Positions 49,346 to 60,155 of a DNA stretch of 64,000 bases are shown here, one piece after another. The stretch's first letter is position 1, and each line of letters opens with the position of its first letter. Under the pieces are notes generated by a model. It had not been told where the DNA came from and ran no database searches. It saw only the letters and a list, made by a program, of their open reading frames with translations. Both the position numbers and the translations under genes were made by a program. This DNA comes from Fremontodendron californicum (taxonomy: Eukaryota; Streptophyta; Magnoliopsida; Malvales; Malvaceae). The DNA lies in assembly GCA_030761205.1 (NCBI GenBank), contig JAULJL010000035.1, positions 12,852,001-12,916,000 of the forward strand. Direction: 5' to 3'.

Positions 49346-50284
49346 CTAACCAACACCCCTTCTTGGCTTTTTAGGCTTGTTAGGCTCATACATGAAACTT
49401 CCCAAATTTGAACGTTTGATAGGAAGCTTTCTTTGCACAAAACTGGATGCATTCTCCATTACAAGTATTATTCCATCATCATTTGTGGTGCATATCTCAT
49501 CGAGGAATGGAGCATATGTTGGTACTTGTTGAATGGCATCCACAAACAAACTGTTTAAGGTTTCCAGCATGTTTTGTTCATGTTCTTCCTCCTTGAACTT
49601 TGCGAATCTACTAGGAAAAGGTGGAGAAGAAACATTAGTAAAAATTGGAATCTCAAACGTTACCTCAGGTGCTGAAATACTCTTATTTGGATCATTGGCT
49701 TCATTATCCTCAAGAATAGAATTCATCTCTAATTTTGTCTCATCCTCATCTTGTTCCTCATTCCTCAAGGTCACAATAGTAGCATTCTCCTTTGGGTTAA
49801 TCATCGTTTGGGCAGAGAGTTCTTCAGATCTTTGTGCTACCCATACCACCATACTACTAGCCAATAGGCTCATTTGCCTTTCCAAACTCTGGATACTTGC
49901 CCTTGTTTCCTGTTGAAATTGCAAAGTATTAGTAACAAGAGAATCGACAAGATCTTCTAAAGAAGTACCTGAGTTTTGAGTCATATGTGGTGGTTGAAGA
50001 AGATCTGGTTCTTGAGACCATGATTGATTGAAGCTAGATGGATGAGTGTAATTGGCATAAGGATCTACTTCTTGGTAATTTTCTGAGTAGCCATAATTAG
50101 TATGATCCCACCATCCCTCATGGTAAGTGTTTGAGTAATGATCATACTATTGGTCTTGGAACACTTGATGGCCTTGACATCCTCCCATGGCCAATTGTTG
50201 AACTGGGGAGGTGAGATTGGCTTGTTGATTCTCCATGTTCATGTATGCCACCAACTCTTCAAGTGTTAGATTGCTTAATTCCAT
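49346..50284 (-). pseudogene. Athila-like gag remnant ORF, one in-frame TAG
   Basis: A frame of 312 codons begins with ATG at 50284 and is interrupted only by TAG at 50149-50147. It has the Athila gag C-terminal features: FNQSWSQEPDLLQPPH, SLEDLVDSLVTNTLQFQQET with RASIQSLERQMSLLASSM, a FPSRFAKFK segment, and IQQVPTYAPFLDEICT. It ends in PKKPRRGVG. The capsid core expected upstream is missing, and no zinc knuckle or protease follows. A matching fragment with the same end lies at 63659-64000, so this shortened ORF is a shared feature of the family. Whether the downstream 212-residue part (from the ATG at 49984) is translated is unknown. Confidence 0.8.
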
Positions 50285-50393
50285 CTTTTTTTTTTTCAAA
50301 ATTTGAAAAGAAAAACATGTATGTACAAGAAAATAATACTAATTAGAACTGAAAATAAGAATAAACCAAGTAACAAATAAACTAAAGAAAACA

Positions 50394-50412
50394 ATCCCCG
50401 GCAACGGCGCCA
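50394..50412 (-). other. Primer-binding site for tRNA-Asp
   Basis: The plus strand ATCCCCGGCAACGGCGCCA equals the 3' end of plant tRNA-Asp including CCA, so the minus-strand RNA would pair with it over 19 bases. It lies six bases inside the 5' LTR. This primer type is typical of Athila-like elements. Confidence 0.93.
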
Positions 50413-50418
50413 AAAATT

Positions 50419-52478
50419 TGATGCACCCAAAAGAGTGTATCTTATTTAACCTTGCACTAAAAAGATCAATTGTAAGTATAGTAGTTAGCAAGGGTCGAGT
50501 CCTCAGGGATTGGGTTTTAGTTTATAAGTTGATAGTTTAAAACTTAAATTCAAGAACAATAAAAGAAAAGGGGTTTTTGAAATCAGATTTAAACTAAAGT
50601 AAATAATAAGAATAATATGTAAGGCGGTATAACCAGCCAATAAAAATATATATACTAAATTAGGCGGTATAACCAGCCAATAAAAATATATATACTAAAT
50701 TAGGCGGTATAACCAGCCAATAAAAATAAAACAAAGTTAATATACAAATTAGGCGGTGTAACCAGCCAATAAAAATAAATATACTTTTAAAAATAAGCAA
50801 ACTAGAAAAGTAAGAAAACAAGTAAGTAAGAAGAATCAAATATGAAAAATATGGTTAAGGTTTCATTCTCCACCACTAGACATCATTAAGAATCAATTTC
50901 AGATCTATCAATATCAACCAACTATCAAAGTTAACAACCGTAGATAACAACAAGCTCTGTTACCCCAATCTTTCCTTAGTTTGTCGTTAAATAGAACAAG
51001 CTCTCTATTTAATCTCAAACCATTAAACAACCTAGAATAAGCTCTCTAAATTCAATTTAATGGCAGCTTTATGATGAGAAAGATAGGTTGATCTAAGCAA
51101 CAAACACATAAGCTCGGATTGTTCAACTTAGGTTATGTTCCACTTTGCAATTATTGAAAACTTGACCATAATCATTAATCACAAATTGCCACTTATGAAT
51201 AGGAAATCAAGACAATTACACGGATCAAGACTCCTAAACTAGCAATAGATAATTATCAAGATCTATCTAGTTGTACACCTAAATAAATCTAGACAACATC
51301 ATGAACAATTCTTGTAGAAGAACATAAGCAACTTTGATAGAGAATTAATGATAGATAGAATCTGAAAATCAATCACAAAACATGTCTAGGGCTTTGAAAT
51401 CACCCTTAACCAAATAGAAGTTTAGCCTAGCATAGGCATTATAAACATAAAATTAAATAGAATCTAAGAAGAAAATAAAAGAAAGAAAGAAGAAGAAGAA
51501 GAATATTAATTATCCAACCTCTTGCTCTTTCTAAAGAAAAACAAAACTAGAGAAAAGAAAGAAGAAGAAAACTTAGAGAATTTTATTACAATGGCTAATA
51601 TCCTACCTATGTACAATATGATCCCTTACAATCATCCAAGGCCCTCTATTTATACACATTTTGGAGGGCTAAATGACAAGAGACAAGCTTTACAAATTTC
51701 AAAGGTAGATATAATAGGTGGGTGCATTTTCTAACAATTTTCGTCATACATGACGATTTTGATCAGCCAACTTGATGGTCGATTTTGTCAATTTTGCAGG
51801 CCTTATCTGATCACATGGTCTTCTAAAAAAAGGTTCCCCTATCAGTTACGGATCCATAGCCGTTGGAATCAGCTCATTTGCTGATGTGGATAAGCAGATA
51901 TGGGCAAAATACGAAAACATGTCAGCACAGACGTCATTGCACATCAACCAACTTGATGGTCGATTTCGTCAATATTAGAGGCCTGATCTGATCATATGGT
52001 CTTCTAGACAAAGGTTCCCGTATCAGTTACGGATCCATAGCCATTGGAATCAGCTCATTTGCTGATGTGGATAAGCAGATATGGGCAAAATACGAAAACA
52101 GGTCAGCACAGACGTCATTGCACATCAGCCAACTTGATGGTTGATTTCGCTAGGGAAAACGACTCCGTTTCAAGAAGTATAAAACATGAAAAAGATAGAT
52201 ATGCCTCTTAGCTTTGCACGGCTACAAATTTCAGCCTTATTGCTTCAGTGAAACTCCAGATATAGCTGATATGGCAAAATGTGTTGGAACTGGAACTGAA
52301 CTGGATTTGCCCTTAATTCTAGTAATCTGAAATCACTCAAAAAAACTTGTGAAAAACACCAAATTACATAAAAATATAAAAGATCATAAACACAATTAGA
52401 CTAAACAATAATAACTCGTATTTGACACAAAACAATAATAAAACATAACTAAAAACTATATAATTATACGAGTTATCA
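50419..52478 (-). repeat. 5' LTR of the cargo element
   Basis: 2060 bp, same length as the left LTR, with about seven single-base differences seen by eye. The minus-strand TATAAATAG at 51654-51646 is the probable promoter that drives the whole element, cargo included. Confidence 0.95.
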
Positions 52479-52674
52479 ACCCAACTTAAAATATTTTATT
52501 TAATTTATAAAAAAATATTTTTATTTAATTTTAAATTAATTTTAAGTATTTTAATGATATTTTTAATAGTAACGGACCTAAATAAATTTTAATGGTAGAA
52601 TCAGATTGAGTCTTGGATAAACTTTTAGAGATATCAATGTGGCCTAGCCTGCCCGAAATATAAACAATTCTAAT

Positions 52675-52938
52675 TAGACTTGCTTAAAGGGTCGGACAAC
52701 CCACTTGTCCCGACAGGCTCGTTTTTATTTGGGTCGGATTTGGATAAGAATTTTGATCATTTGAATCGATATGAATTACTATTCATTAAATAAAAAATAT
52801 TTTTATTTAAATTTAATTATAAAATATATAAAAATATTTTTTTATATTTTTTAAATAATAAAACGAATTTTTGAACTAACCCAAACAAGCTTAAATAAAA
52901 AAAAAAATCAAACCACGTCCGATCCATGAGTAAATATA
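52675..52938. mobile_element. hAT-type MITE of the dispersed family
   Basis: About 264 bp, starting TAGACTTGCTTAAAGGGTCG and ending CCATGAGTAAATATA, with the shared TTTTTATTTAAATTTAATTA centre. The flanks ATTCTAAT (52667-52674) and GTTCTAAT (52939-52946) match at 7 of 8. Confidence 0.7.
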
Positions 52939-52946
52939 GTTCTAAT

Positions 52947-54100
52947 AAATAGTTGTTAATTTTTACTACTGACGTTTTTGCTTTCGGAGGTAAAGAGTAA
53001 AAAAAGTGTTCTCATACAAAATCAAATAACATTTTTTAATAATTAGAAATTAAAATTGTAATTGTTTTGAAAAATAAAATTCATGATATTTGCTTTATAT
53101 AAAACAACAAAGATATATTTAGTATTGCATTTAAGTCATTTACCCCATTTGGATAGGCGCGATGAAATCTTGGACATTTTGTGGGAAGAGTTTTTTCCCC
53201 CACTCAACTAAAAGCAATTCGGGGTGCATTTGGATGCACACTCAATTGGCCATTGACCCCTCCGGTTAGATTGGAGGGGCAGTACTAGACTCTTAATGGA
53301 GGGGTAAAACTTCTTTTTAACCTCCTTCACAATTTATTTTTTCAAAATTTTTAAATTATTTATGTTATAATATTTAATTTTTAAATTATTTATTTTTAAA
53401 ATTTTTAATTTATTTTTAACATAAATATATTTTTAATTATTATTTAATATAAATATAATTTTAATATATATTTTATTATTTAATATAAATATAAATATAA
53501 TTTTAATAATTTTTAGTTATTTATTATATATATATTAATCTAATATCCTTTATGATCATTTTTCTTTCTCATTATAATTCATCTCACCACCACCGCTGCG
53601 TTTGAATCCAAACATATATCCCACCATTGATTTTAATCTCATCGCTACAGTAATTAATCTCACACCGTCACCATTGTTTTTAATCTCACCGAAATCAATC
53701 TCATCATTTATCCAAATAGATCTTTATTCATATTTATCATAATTAATTAATTTTACTTTTTACCATTTTTATCTTTTATCGTACTTTTTTGAATAATAAA
53801 AATAAAAAATAGTAAAAGAGAAGCCAAAATTTCAGAGTTGACAAGTGTTTAAACTTGATTGTGAAGTTCTTAAATTCTAATAAATTTCCATTTCAATAAA
53901 GGAAAACGTGTAAATTGTTGGGTTGTTAGAAGAAATATGAAAAAGTAAAGGGAGTATTAAAACAATTAGTATATTATTAGAAAAAAAAAGGAAAGATTAT
54001 AAACGTTAATGACAATTTAATGTTCACTCGGTTTTGGAACTTTCGTCTGTTTTCCAATGTATATATATATATATATATATTTTTTTTTTTTTGTAGAAAA
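52947..54100. other. Intergenic, with a possible further MITE
   Basis: No gene was found. ATTTGGATA near 53150 and its complement TATCCAAAT near 53710 could be the ends of a MITE of about 570 bp with an AT-rich core. A (TA)n microsatellite lies at about 54059-54080. The promoter of the DUF668 gene should lie at the right end. Confidence 0.4.
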
Positions 54101-54266
54101 AATCAATTGAAGCAAAGCATACATTAAACCCCCATGTGGCTCCTCTAGCCTTCACTGCATCTTCCCAGCTACTTCCTCTCTTTCTCTTCTCAATTCCCAT
54201 TTGTTCTTTTTATTTTTTCCATCTCAGCTTCTGAAACCGAGTGCCCTTTTCCACTTCATGTGATCA

Positions 54267-54846
54267 GTAAGTTTTTATTTTTTCACAACGTTTTTTTTTA
54301 CTTCACTTTTCTTCACTTTTTGTTGGTTTTTCTTTCTGTGTTTTGGGTTTTATTCTATTTGCAATTCTGGGTTACTGTGTTTGGGTGGTTGGAACCTGTA
54401 GGTAATTTCTTTCCCCCTTTTTTTTTTTTAGTTTTTAAATTGTAACATTTTATTTTCTTTCTACATTTAGCACGGTTGCTTTTGAATTCATTACTTTTTC
54501 TTGTTAATTGATTAATCATGATAAGCCTCTTTGTGAAAATTTACCTTTTATTTTAATTGAGTTTTTCTCTGTAATTGGTAATTGGATAGTTCTATTGAGT
54601 TATATCGAACCAAAAAAAGAGAGAGGAACTTTAATTTTGATTGAAAATTGTTACTTTTGAAGATAATCTCTAGTTATTAAATTATTTTTAAAATTATGTG
54701 TTTTATTAATTTTCATGTTGTTGATTTAGTTTGATCGTTTGATCTTTAGTTGGTTTTAGAATTTAAGTACAAAATCTACGGAGATGCTATATTTTTTTAA
54801 CTAATTTTTGATAATTCTGTTCTTCAAATTTCGTGTTCTTATGTAG
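54267..54846 (+). other. Probable 5'UTR intron of the DUF668 gene
   Basis: A GTAAGT donor at 54267 and a TGTAG acceptor ending at 54846, 18 bases before the ATG, bound a T-rich stretch with no ORF of note. Leader introns are common in this kind of plant gene. Alternative donors exist inside, for example near 54400. Confidence 0.6.
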
Positions 54847-54864
54847 ACTTTTTGGGATAAAAAG

Positions 54865-56670
54865 ATGGTAGCAGAGTTTTGGTTTCGTAGTCTTTGGAAA
54901 TTTCCACGGAGGCATGAAGGAGGCTCTGAGAAGGTTGAAATTGGAGTATTAGCGTTTGAAGTTGCAAGCTTGATGTCTAAGCTTGTGTATCTATGGCAGT
55001 GTCTGAGTGATAAGCAGGTTATTAGGTTGAGAGAGGAGATCACAACTTCTGTGGGGATTAAGAAGCTAGTATCCGAAGATGAAGATTACATCGGACGCTT
55101 GATATGTGCAGAAATGGTTGAAAATATTACACACGAGGCAAAGTCCGTGGCTAGGCTTGCAAAGAAATGTAGTGATCCGGGTTTGAAGAGTTTTGAAGTT
55201 GTCTTTTCTGAGTTGGTCCATATTGGTGCTGACCCTTATGGTTGGATATTTTCGTCAAAGAAGATGTACAAGAAAGTGAAGAAGATGGAACGTTTCATTT
55301 CGGTGAATGCAACTTTGTATCAAGAGATGGAAATGCTTGCGGATCTTGAGCAAACTCTAAGAAGGATGAAAAGTGGTGATACGGAGCCAGAGAATTTGCT
55401 TGACTTTCAGAAGAAGGTTATGTGGAAGCAGCACGAAGTGAAGAGTCTGCGAGAGATGTCTCTTTGGAAGAGGACTTATGATTATACAATTTGCCTTTTG
55501 GCAAGATCAGTATTCACAATTTTTGGTAGGATCAAGCATGTCTTTGGAATTGAACAAAATGTAGATGATGGAGATTTGAGGGTGACGAATTCAGATTTTA
55601 TGTATCGCAGCCAATCAGTTTCTGCCTTAATGCAATCTTCAGTTCATCCAACCGAGAATACTAGCCTTACCAGATTTTCTACAGGCCCCTTTGGAATATT
55701 TAGCACTAAATCAGGCCCCATTCCAAAACCAAATAAAACAAATTATTTCCATTCTGGGCCTCTTGGTGGCTCAACCACAAAATCAGGCTCTATTGCTGGA
55801 AAGAATGGAAATTTCAATTTCCATTCAGGTCCTCTTGGGAGGCCTACAGCAAAGTCAGGACCACTTTTCGGAATGGAGAAAATCAGCAAGAAGATTTGGC
55901 AATCTAACAACCAGCCAGCTGCTGTTAACGGAAAGAAACCACATCTGAAAAGCAACAGATTGACTCAAGCGGGACCTTTTAAAGGATGCATGATAGCTGC
56001 TGATACTGCTACCATCAGAAATTGTTATACAAGTTCAAATGGCATTCATTCAGGAATTCTTAATGGAACCAAAGATGGAAATCTTAACGTTCCTGAAGGA
56101 AATGCTGTTCAAACTAGTTCATCAGCATTGAGATCTCAATGCAGGTTGTTGAATGCTCCGCCTGAAACCCTTGGTGCTTCTGCTTTAGCACTGCACTATG
56201 CAAATGTTATCATTGTAATTGAGAAGTTAGCAGCATCTCCTCACTTGATTGGTCATGATGCTAGAGATGATTTGTACTACATGTTACCCGCAAGCGTGAG
56301 AGCGGCACTGAGGGTAAGGCTAAAACCATATGCAAAGAGCTTAGCTTCATCAGTTTATGATACAGAGCTTGTAGGAGAATGGACTGAGGCAATGTCTGCC
56401 ATATTAGAGTGGTTGGCACCACTAGCTCATAACATGATTAGATGGCAATCAGAGCGGAGTTTTGAACAGCAGAACTTTGGTTCCAGGACTAATGTGCTTC
56501 TGGTTCAGACTCTCTACTTTGCAAATCGAGAAAAGACAGAAGCAGCAATCACTGAGATTCTTGTTGGTCTGAATTATGTTTGGAGACTTGGTAGAGAACT
56601 CAACTCAAAGGCTCTGCAGGAATGTGCAAGCAATAGAATCTTTGGTGAATGTTTGGATCTAGAGAAATAA
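54865..56670 (+). CDS. DUF3475/DUF668 (PSK SIMULATOR-like) protein
   Basis: An intact 601-residue single-exon frame of a plant-specific family. Members of the wider PSI group are linked to phytosulfokine-related growth signalling; the biochemical function is unknown. The N-terminus MVAEFWFRSLWKFPRR is basic and lacks the Gly2 myristoylation signal of PSI1 itself, so this is the shorter subgroup. DUF3475 spans about 26-83 (IGVLAFEVASLMSKLVYLW, LVSEDEDYIGRLICAEM). DUF668 starts near 433 (PETLGASALALHYANVIIVI, HLIGHDARDDLYYMLP). Between them, at about 272-340, three imperfect repeats carry (S/T)GP(F/L)G...TKSG. The C-terminal third is helical in character and ends LDLEK. The ATG is the first after the leader acceptor. 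No lesion was seen. Confidence 0.95.
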   Translation: MVAEFWFRSLWKFPRRHEGGSEKVEIGVLAFEVASLMSKLVYLWQCLSDKQVIRLREEITTSVGIKKLVSEDEDYIGRLICAEMVENITHEAKSVARLAKKCSDPGLKSFEVVFSELVHIGADPYGWIFSSKKMYKKVKKMERFISVNATLYQEMEMLADLEQTLRRMKSGDTEPENLLDFQKKVMWKQHEVKSLREMSLWKRTYDYTICLLARSVFTIFGRIKHVFGIEQNVDDGDLRVTNSDFMYRSQSVSALMQSSVHPTENTSLTRFSTGPFGIFSTKSGPIPKPNKTNYFHSGPLGGSTTKSGSIAGKNGNFNFHSGPLGRPTAKSGPLFGMEKISKKIWQSNNQPAAVNGKKPHLKSNRLTQAGPFKGCMIAADTATIRNCYTSSNGIHSGILNGTKDGNLNVPEGNAVQTSSSALRSQCRLLNAPPETLGASALALHYANVIIVIEKLAASPHLIGHDARDDLYYMLPASVRAALRVRLKPYAKSLASSVYDTELVGEWTEAMSAILEWLAPLAHNMIRWQSERSFEQQNFGSRTNVLLVQTLYFANREKTEAAITEILVGLNYVWRLGRELNSKALQECASNRIFGECLDLEK

Positions 56671-57577
56671 ATTATTTGACCTCCGTTAGTATCTCCACAG
56701 ATGAATGTCATCGGTTGAATGCTGGCAAGATTCCATTTCCGGCCAGTAATGGGGGTGTCTGTTCTATTTGCCACCATTGATTGAAGATGAAAGAATGATG
56801 CAGCCTACTGTGAAATGCAGCATAAAGCATTCTTTGTGAGTCTGAGGTATAGTTTGCGCTTTAAAATCATTTATTTTATATATATTTTTTTTTGAGGAAG
56901 TGCTGATTTATCTTTTCCCTAGGTTTGAAGATCTTTTGTTTATTATATTCCACATAATACCCCTTTCTAGTTAAGCAGTCATCCATGTAATGCGTATATT
57001 ATTTGTCGATACCCTTTTATATTGGTTGTATATTTACCGTATAGGTTTATTCATAGATTTATATGTCGCGGATGCCTCTTGGTTGGGTGTGCTTTTATCT
57101 AGCAGTCAATGTTTGATGTGACAATTTGAGTTTTGCACTCCTTGATAATTGAAGCGGATGTAAATCAGGTTACATGGTGGCTAAATCCGAGGTTGAATAT
57201 CACTTTTCTTACTGGCAGGCTATCATCTTTACAGCCAGCTGTGTAATTGCAGTGAGGTTGCTTGAATTGTTTTGTTGAATGATCTGGCATTGTATGGTTT
57301 GGTGAAGAGTTTTTAGCTTGATTTTGTCTGGACGAGCCTAATTTATAAGAGATTGGGAGAAATCTTGCGGTCATTTAGAAGTTTCAATGAATGGACTGAA
57401 AACTTGATGCACACGGTAGGTGATGAACATCTGGTTTCAGTTTCCTGAGTAGTTTAATTCTGTTGCTTCAGGAAGAGATGTAATTAGAAAAGATTGGTAT
57501 TAGATTGTTTGAGGAATGAGAGCTCCGGTTGATGTTAATATCCTCTCAAGTTGTCTGTCATTTGTTGCCATTAGCTT
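56671..57577. other. 3' region of the DUF668 gene
   Basis: Probable 3'UTR and downstream sequence. It is GC-richer than the surrounding transposons up to about 57560. No second ORF with a recognisable domain occurs. The polyadenylation site is not fixed. Confidence 0.5.
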
Positions 57578-57714
57578 TTCTTTTGGTACAAAGGAAGCCG
57601 TAGCCTAAGAATAAGAGAAGGGGTTACAGATATTGAGATTCGAATCCTAGACATGTTGGATGCCACTTTTTAGGGGTGACTGCATGAACCAACTTGACTA
57701 AGCTCTGAATTCTA
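57578..57714 (-). mobile_element. tRNA-derived SINE with 14-bp target duplication
   Basis: Second copy of the SINE at 17636, on the minus strand. Box A-like AGCTTAGTCAAGTTGG and box B-like GATTCGAATC read in that direction, and the unit ends CCTTTGTACCAAAAG. GTTGCCATTAGCTT flanks it perfectly (57564-57577 and 57715-57728). It lies about 0.9 kb downstream of the DUF668 stop. Confidence 0.9.
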
Positions 57715-57728
57715 GTTGCCATTAGCTT

Positions 57729-58651
57729 TACTTGTTGCCCCTTGTATTTCCTCCATATGCATTGTTTTTCCTAGATACCATTTGATCATAGTTTTAGTCT
57801 TCTATTACATTTTTGTCTGTTACTTTTCAATATACGTATCATCATCATCATCATTCAGGTGTATGATTTTTGTGATTTAAGTAAGATTAGAGCATCCTAT
57901 TTAGGTTTAAGTCCGACTTGAATATGGAAACTATTAATGTATCTATATTTATTATATTAAGGATTAGCAACGGTCTTAAGACCAAAAAATCAGACTATAA
58001 GAAAGAAATTTGGATGGATGCAAATTTGAATTGATTGATTCAAGCTAGAAATTTTTTGGCATGCTGCCGGAGTAATATATATATATATATATATTAGTAA
58101 TTTTATTAAATTATTTTAAATTAAAATTGTTTGAAAAAAAATAAAATAAAGGAAAAAAATAAAATATTTAACATTATTTTTTTTCTTTTTTTTTTCTATT
58201 TTTAAATTCAATTTGATAAATATAAAGTGATAAATCTTTTATAACTATTTTTAAATCATATTTTTTTTCTTAAAAAATTGATAAGAAAATAATAAAAATA
58301 TTTATAATTATTTTAATACAAAACATAAAATTATGTAAAAAAAAATTTAATAAACATATATTTGTTTATTTTTTAAGAAAATAATAAATTATAAAAAATT
58401 AAAACAACAATAATAAAAAAACAAAAACTACAAATTTTTTTTTTCTTGTTCTTTTTATTTTTTTTCTTTCTTCTTAATTATAAAAATAAATAAAAAAACA
58501 ATAATAATAATTAAAAAAACATAAACTACAGCTATTTTTCCCCTTCTTCCTCCTGTTTTTTGTTGCTTGCGTCGTCATTGGTCACGTCGAGGCAGTCGAA
58601 CCACTCCGCTCACCCTCCTCTATCCTATTTTCTCTTCCTACATCCCCAACG
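57729..58651. other. Intergenic, AT-rich
   Basis: It contains a (TCA)n microsatellite at about 57838-57856, a (TA)n tract at about 58074-58096, and long A/T-rich stretches. No gene was seen. Confidence 0.5.
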
Positions 58652-60142
58652 GAAAAATTTATTTGAATATTAATAAAAAAAGTTCAAATTATCGAATTTT
58701 TATTATTATTGATCAAAATACTTAGTTTTTGTACGGATATGAAAAAAAAATTATCAAGGGAAGTTGTCATATGATATGGCAACTTCCCTTGAGTAATTAA
58801 AAAAAAAAAAAAATTAAAAAAACCTGAAGGGAAGTCGTCATATGATATGACGACTTTACTTAATATATTTTAAAAAATATATATATATATAAAAAATCGT
58901 CATATCAGATGGCGACTTCCTTTGTGTTTAATCAATTTTTTTTTTCAAATTGTATGAAAGTCGCCATTTCAAATGACGATTTTCATACTATTATATATAT
59001 TTAATATATATATATTATATATAAAAATTATATAGTTTATAATTTTTAAAAAATGAAAAAAAATAATTTTAAATAAAAAATAAAAAATAACAATTTACAA
59101 ATATTGTTAAAATCATTGATAATTTATCGTAATATCAATCGGATTCTTTCAACTTGTATTCGTAATGAAACGGACGTCCGGGAGAAAGACTAATCAAAGC
59201 GTTGTGGATTATGCAGGAATGAAGGTCATAGCTAGACCTATCCACGGGTCGGGTAGCCCGTCCAGCCAGGTATGCCCAGATCGTATTGGGCCGGGCTTGG
59301 ACAAGTTTCTTTTGTAATTCAGGCCAGTCTGGCCTAGCCCGAATTACTATTTATTAAATAAATAATATTTTTATTTAAATTTAATTATAAAAATATATTT
59401 TTAATATTTTTTGAATAGTAAAACGGGCTTTTGGGTCGTCCCGGTCCCCGCTCGAAATAGGCTTGGTCAAGGGAAATAAAAAATTTTCAGAACTTGGCTC
59501 GACCTAGCCCATGGACGCCTCTAGTTATAGCCGTCGAAAATGTCCTTATAAATCTTATACATCGGGGGAGAGTTCGCATCAACAATAATATCGTTATACA
59601 TACACTTAAAAAAACATAAATTGTATACAAATAGATAAAAAGATACAGAAATTGTATAAACAAATTTTATTTAAAAAAATTTATATAATTTTGTAAATTG
59701 TTATTTTTAAATTTTGTTACTTAAATTTTAAATTTTTATTATTAAAATTATCAATTATATAATTTTTATTAAAATTTTATTATTTAATATTTAAAAAAAA
59801 AAAAGTATAGAAGTCGCCATTTGAGATGGCGACTTCCATACATATTAAAATTTTTTTGATTAAAACATAAGGGAAGTCGCCATTTGGGATGGCGACTTCC
59901 CTTCTGTTTTAACCAAAAAAAAAATTTAAAAATATATCTTGGAAGTCGCCATATGAATATAGCTTGGAAGTCACCATTTTATATGGCGACTTTCGAGCTT
60001 TTTTTTTTTTAAAAAAAGTTGGGAAGTCGTCATTTCATATGGCGACTTCCCAACGTTTTAAAAAACAAGCGCATTTCGGTACATAAATTCAAATTATTGG
60101 TATTTTGAAAATTAAAAAAATATATATTAGAATAAATTTGCC
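58652..60142. mobile_element. Palindrome-array Mutator-like element, copy 2
   Basis: 1491 bp. The left end GAAAAATTTATTTGAAT pairs with the right end, whose complement is GGCAAATTTATTCTAAT. The flanks TCCCCAACG (58643-58651) and TCCCCGACG (60143-60151) match at 8 of 9, a Mutator-type duplication. It contains about eight short palindromes around GTCGCCAT / ATGGCGAC (near 58757, 58828, 58895, 58956, 59808, 59870, 59975, 60019). Its middle aligns, in reverse, with 27570-28090 of copy 1, including GGGGGAGAGTTCGCATC. No transposase ORF is present. Confidence 0.85.
59233..59523 (+). mobile_element. hAT-type MITE nested in palindrome-array copy 2
   Basis: It starts TAGACCTATCCACGGG and ends CCATGGACGCCTCTA. 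The flanks GTCATAGC (59225-59232) and GTTATAGC (59524-59531) match at 7 of 8. It occupies the same site as the MITE at 27686 in copy 1. Confidence 0.85.
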
Positions 60143-60155
60143 TCCCCGACGTCCT

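Larger units (their letters stand above)
43236..52478 (-). mobile_element. Complete, young, cargo-carrying Athila-derived retrotransposon (no pol)
   Basis: Two 2060-bp LTRs (43236-45295, 50419-52478), a perfect ACCCA target duplication (43231-43235, 52479-52483), a tRNA-Asp primer site and a polypurine tract define a structurally complete minus-strand element of 9243 bp. The primer site and gag remnant resemble Athila. Protease, reverse transcriptase, integrase and env are absent. In their place, between the gag remnant and the 3' LTR, lie a virus-like basic/cysteine ORF (48410-48946) and an intact LOG enzyme ORF (47404-48051). By eye the LTRs differ at about seven positions, so the insertion is recent. 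Movement must depend on an autonomous partner. Confidence 0.95.
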
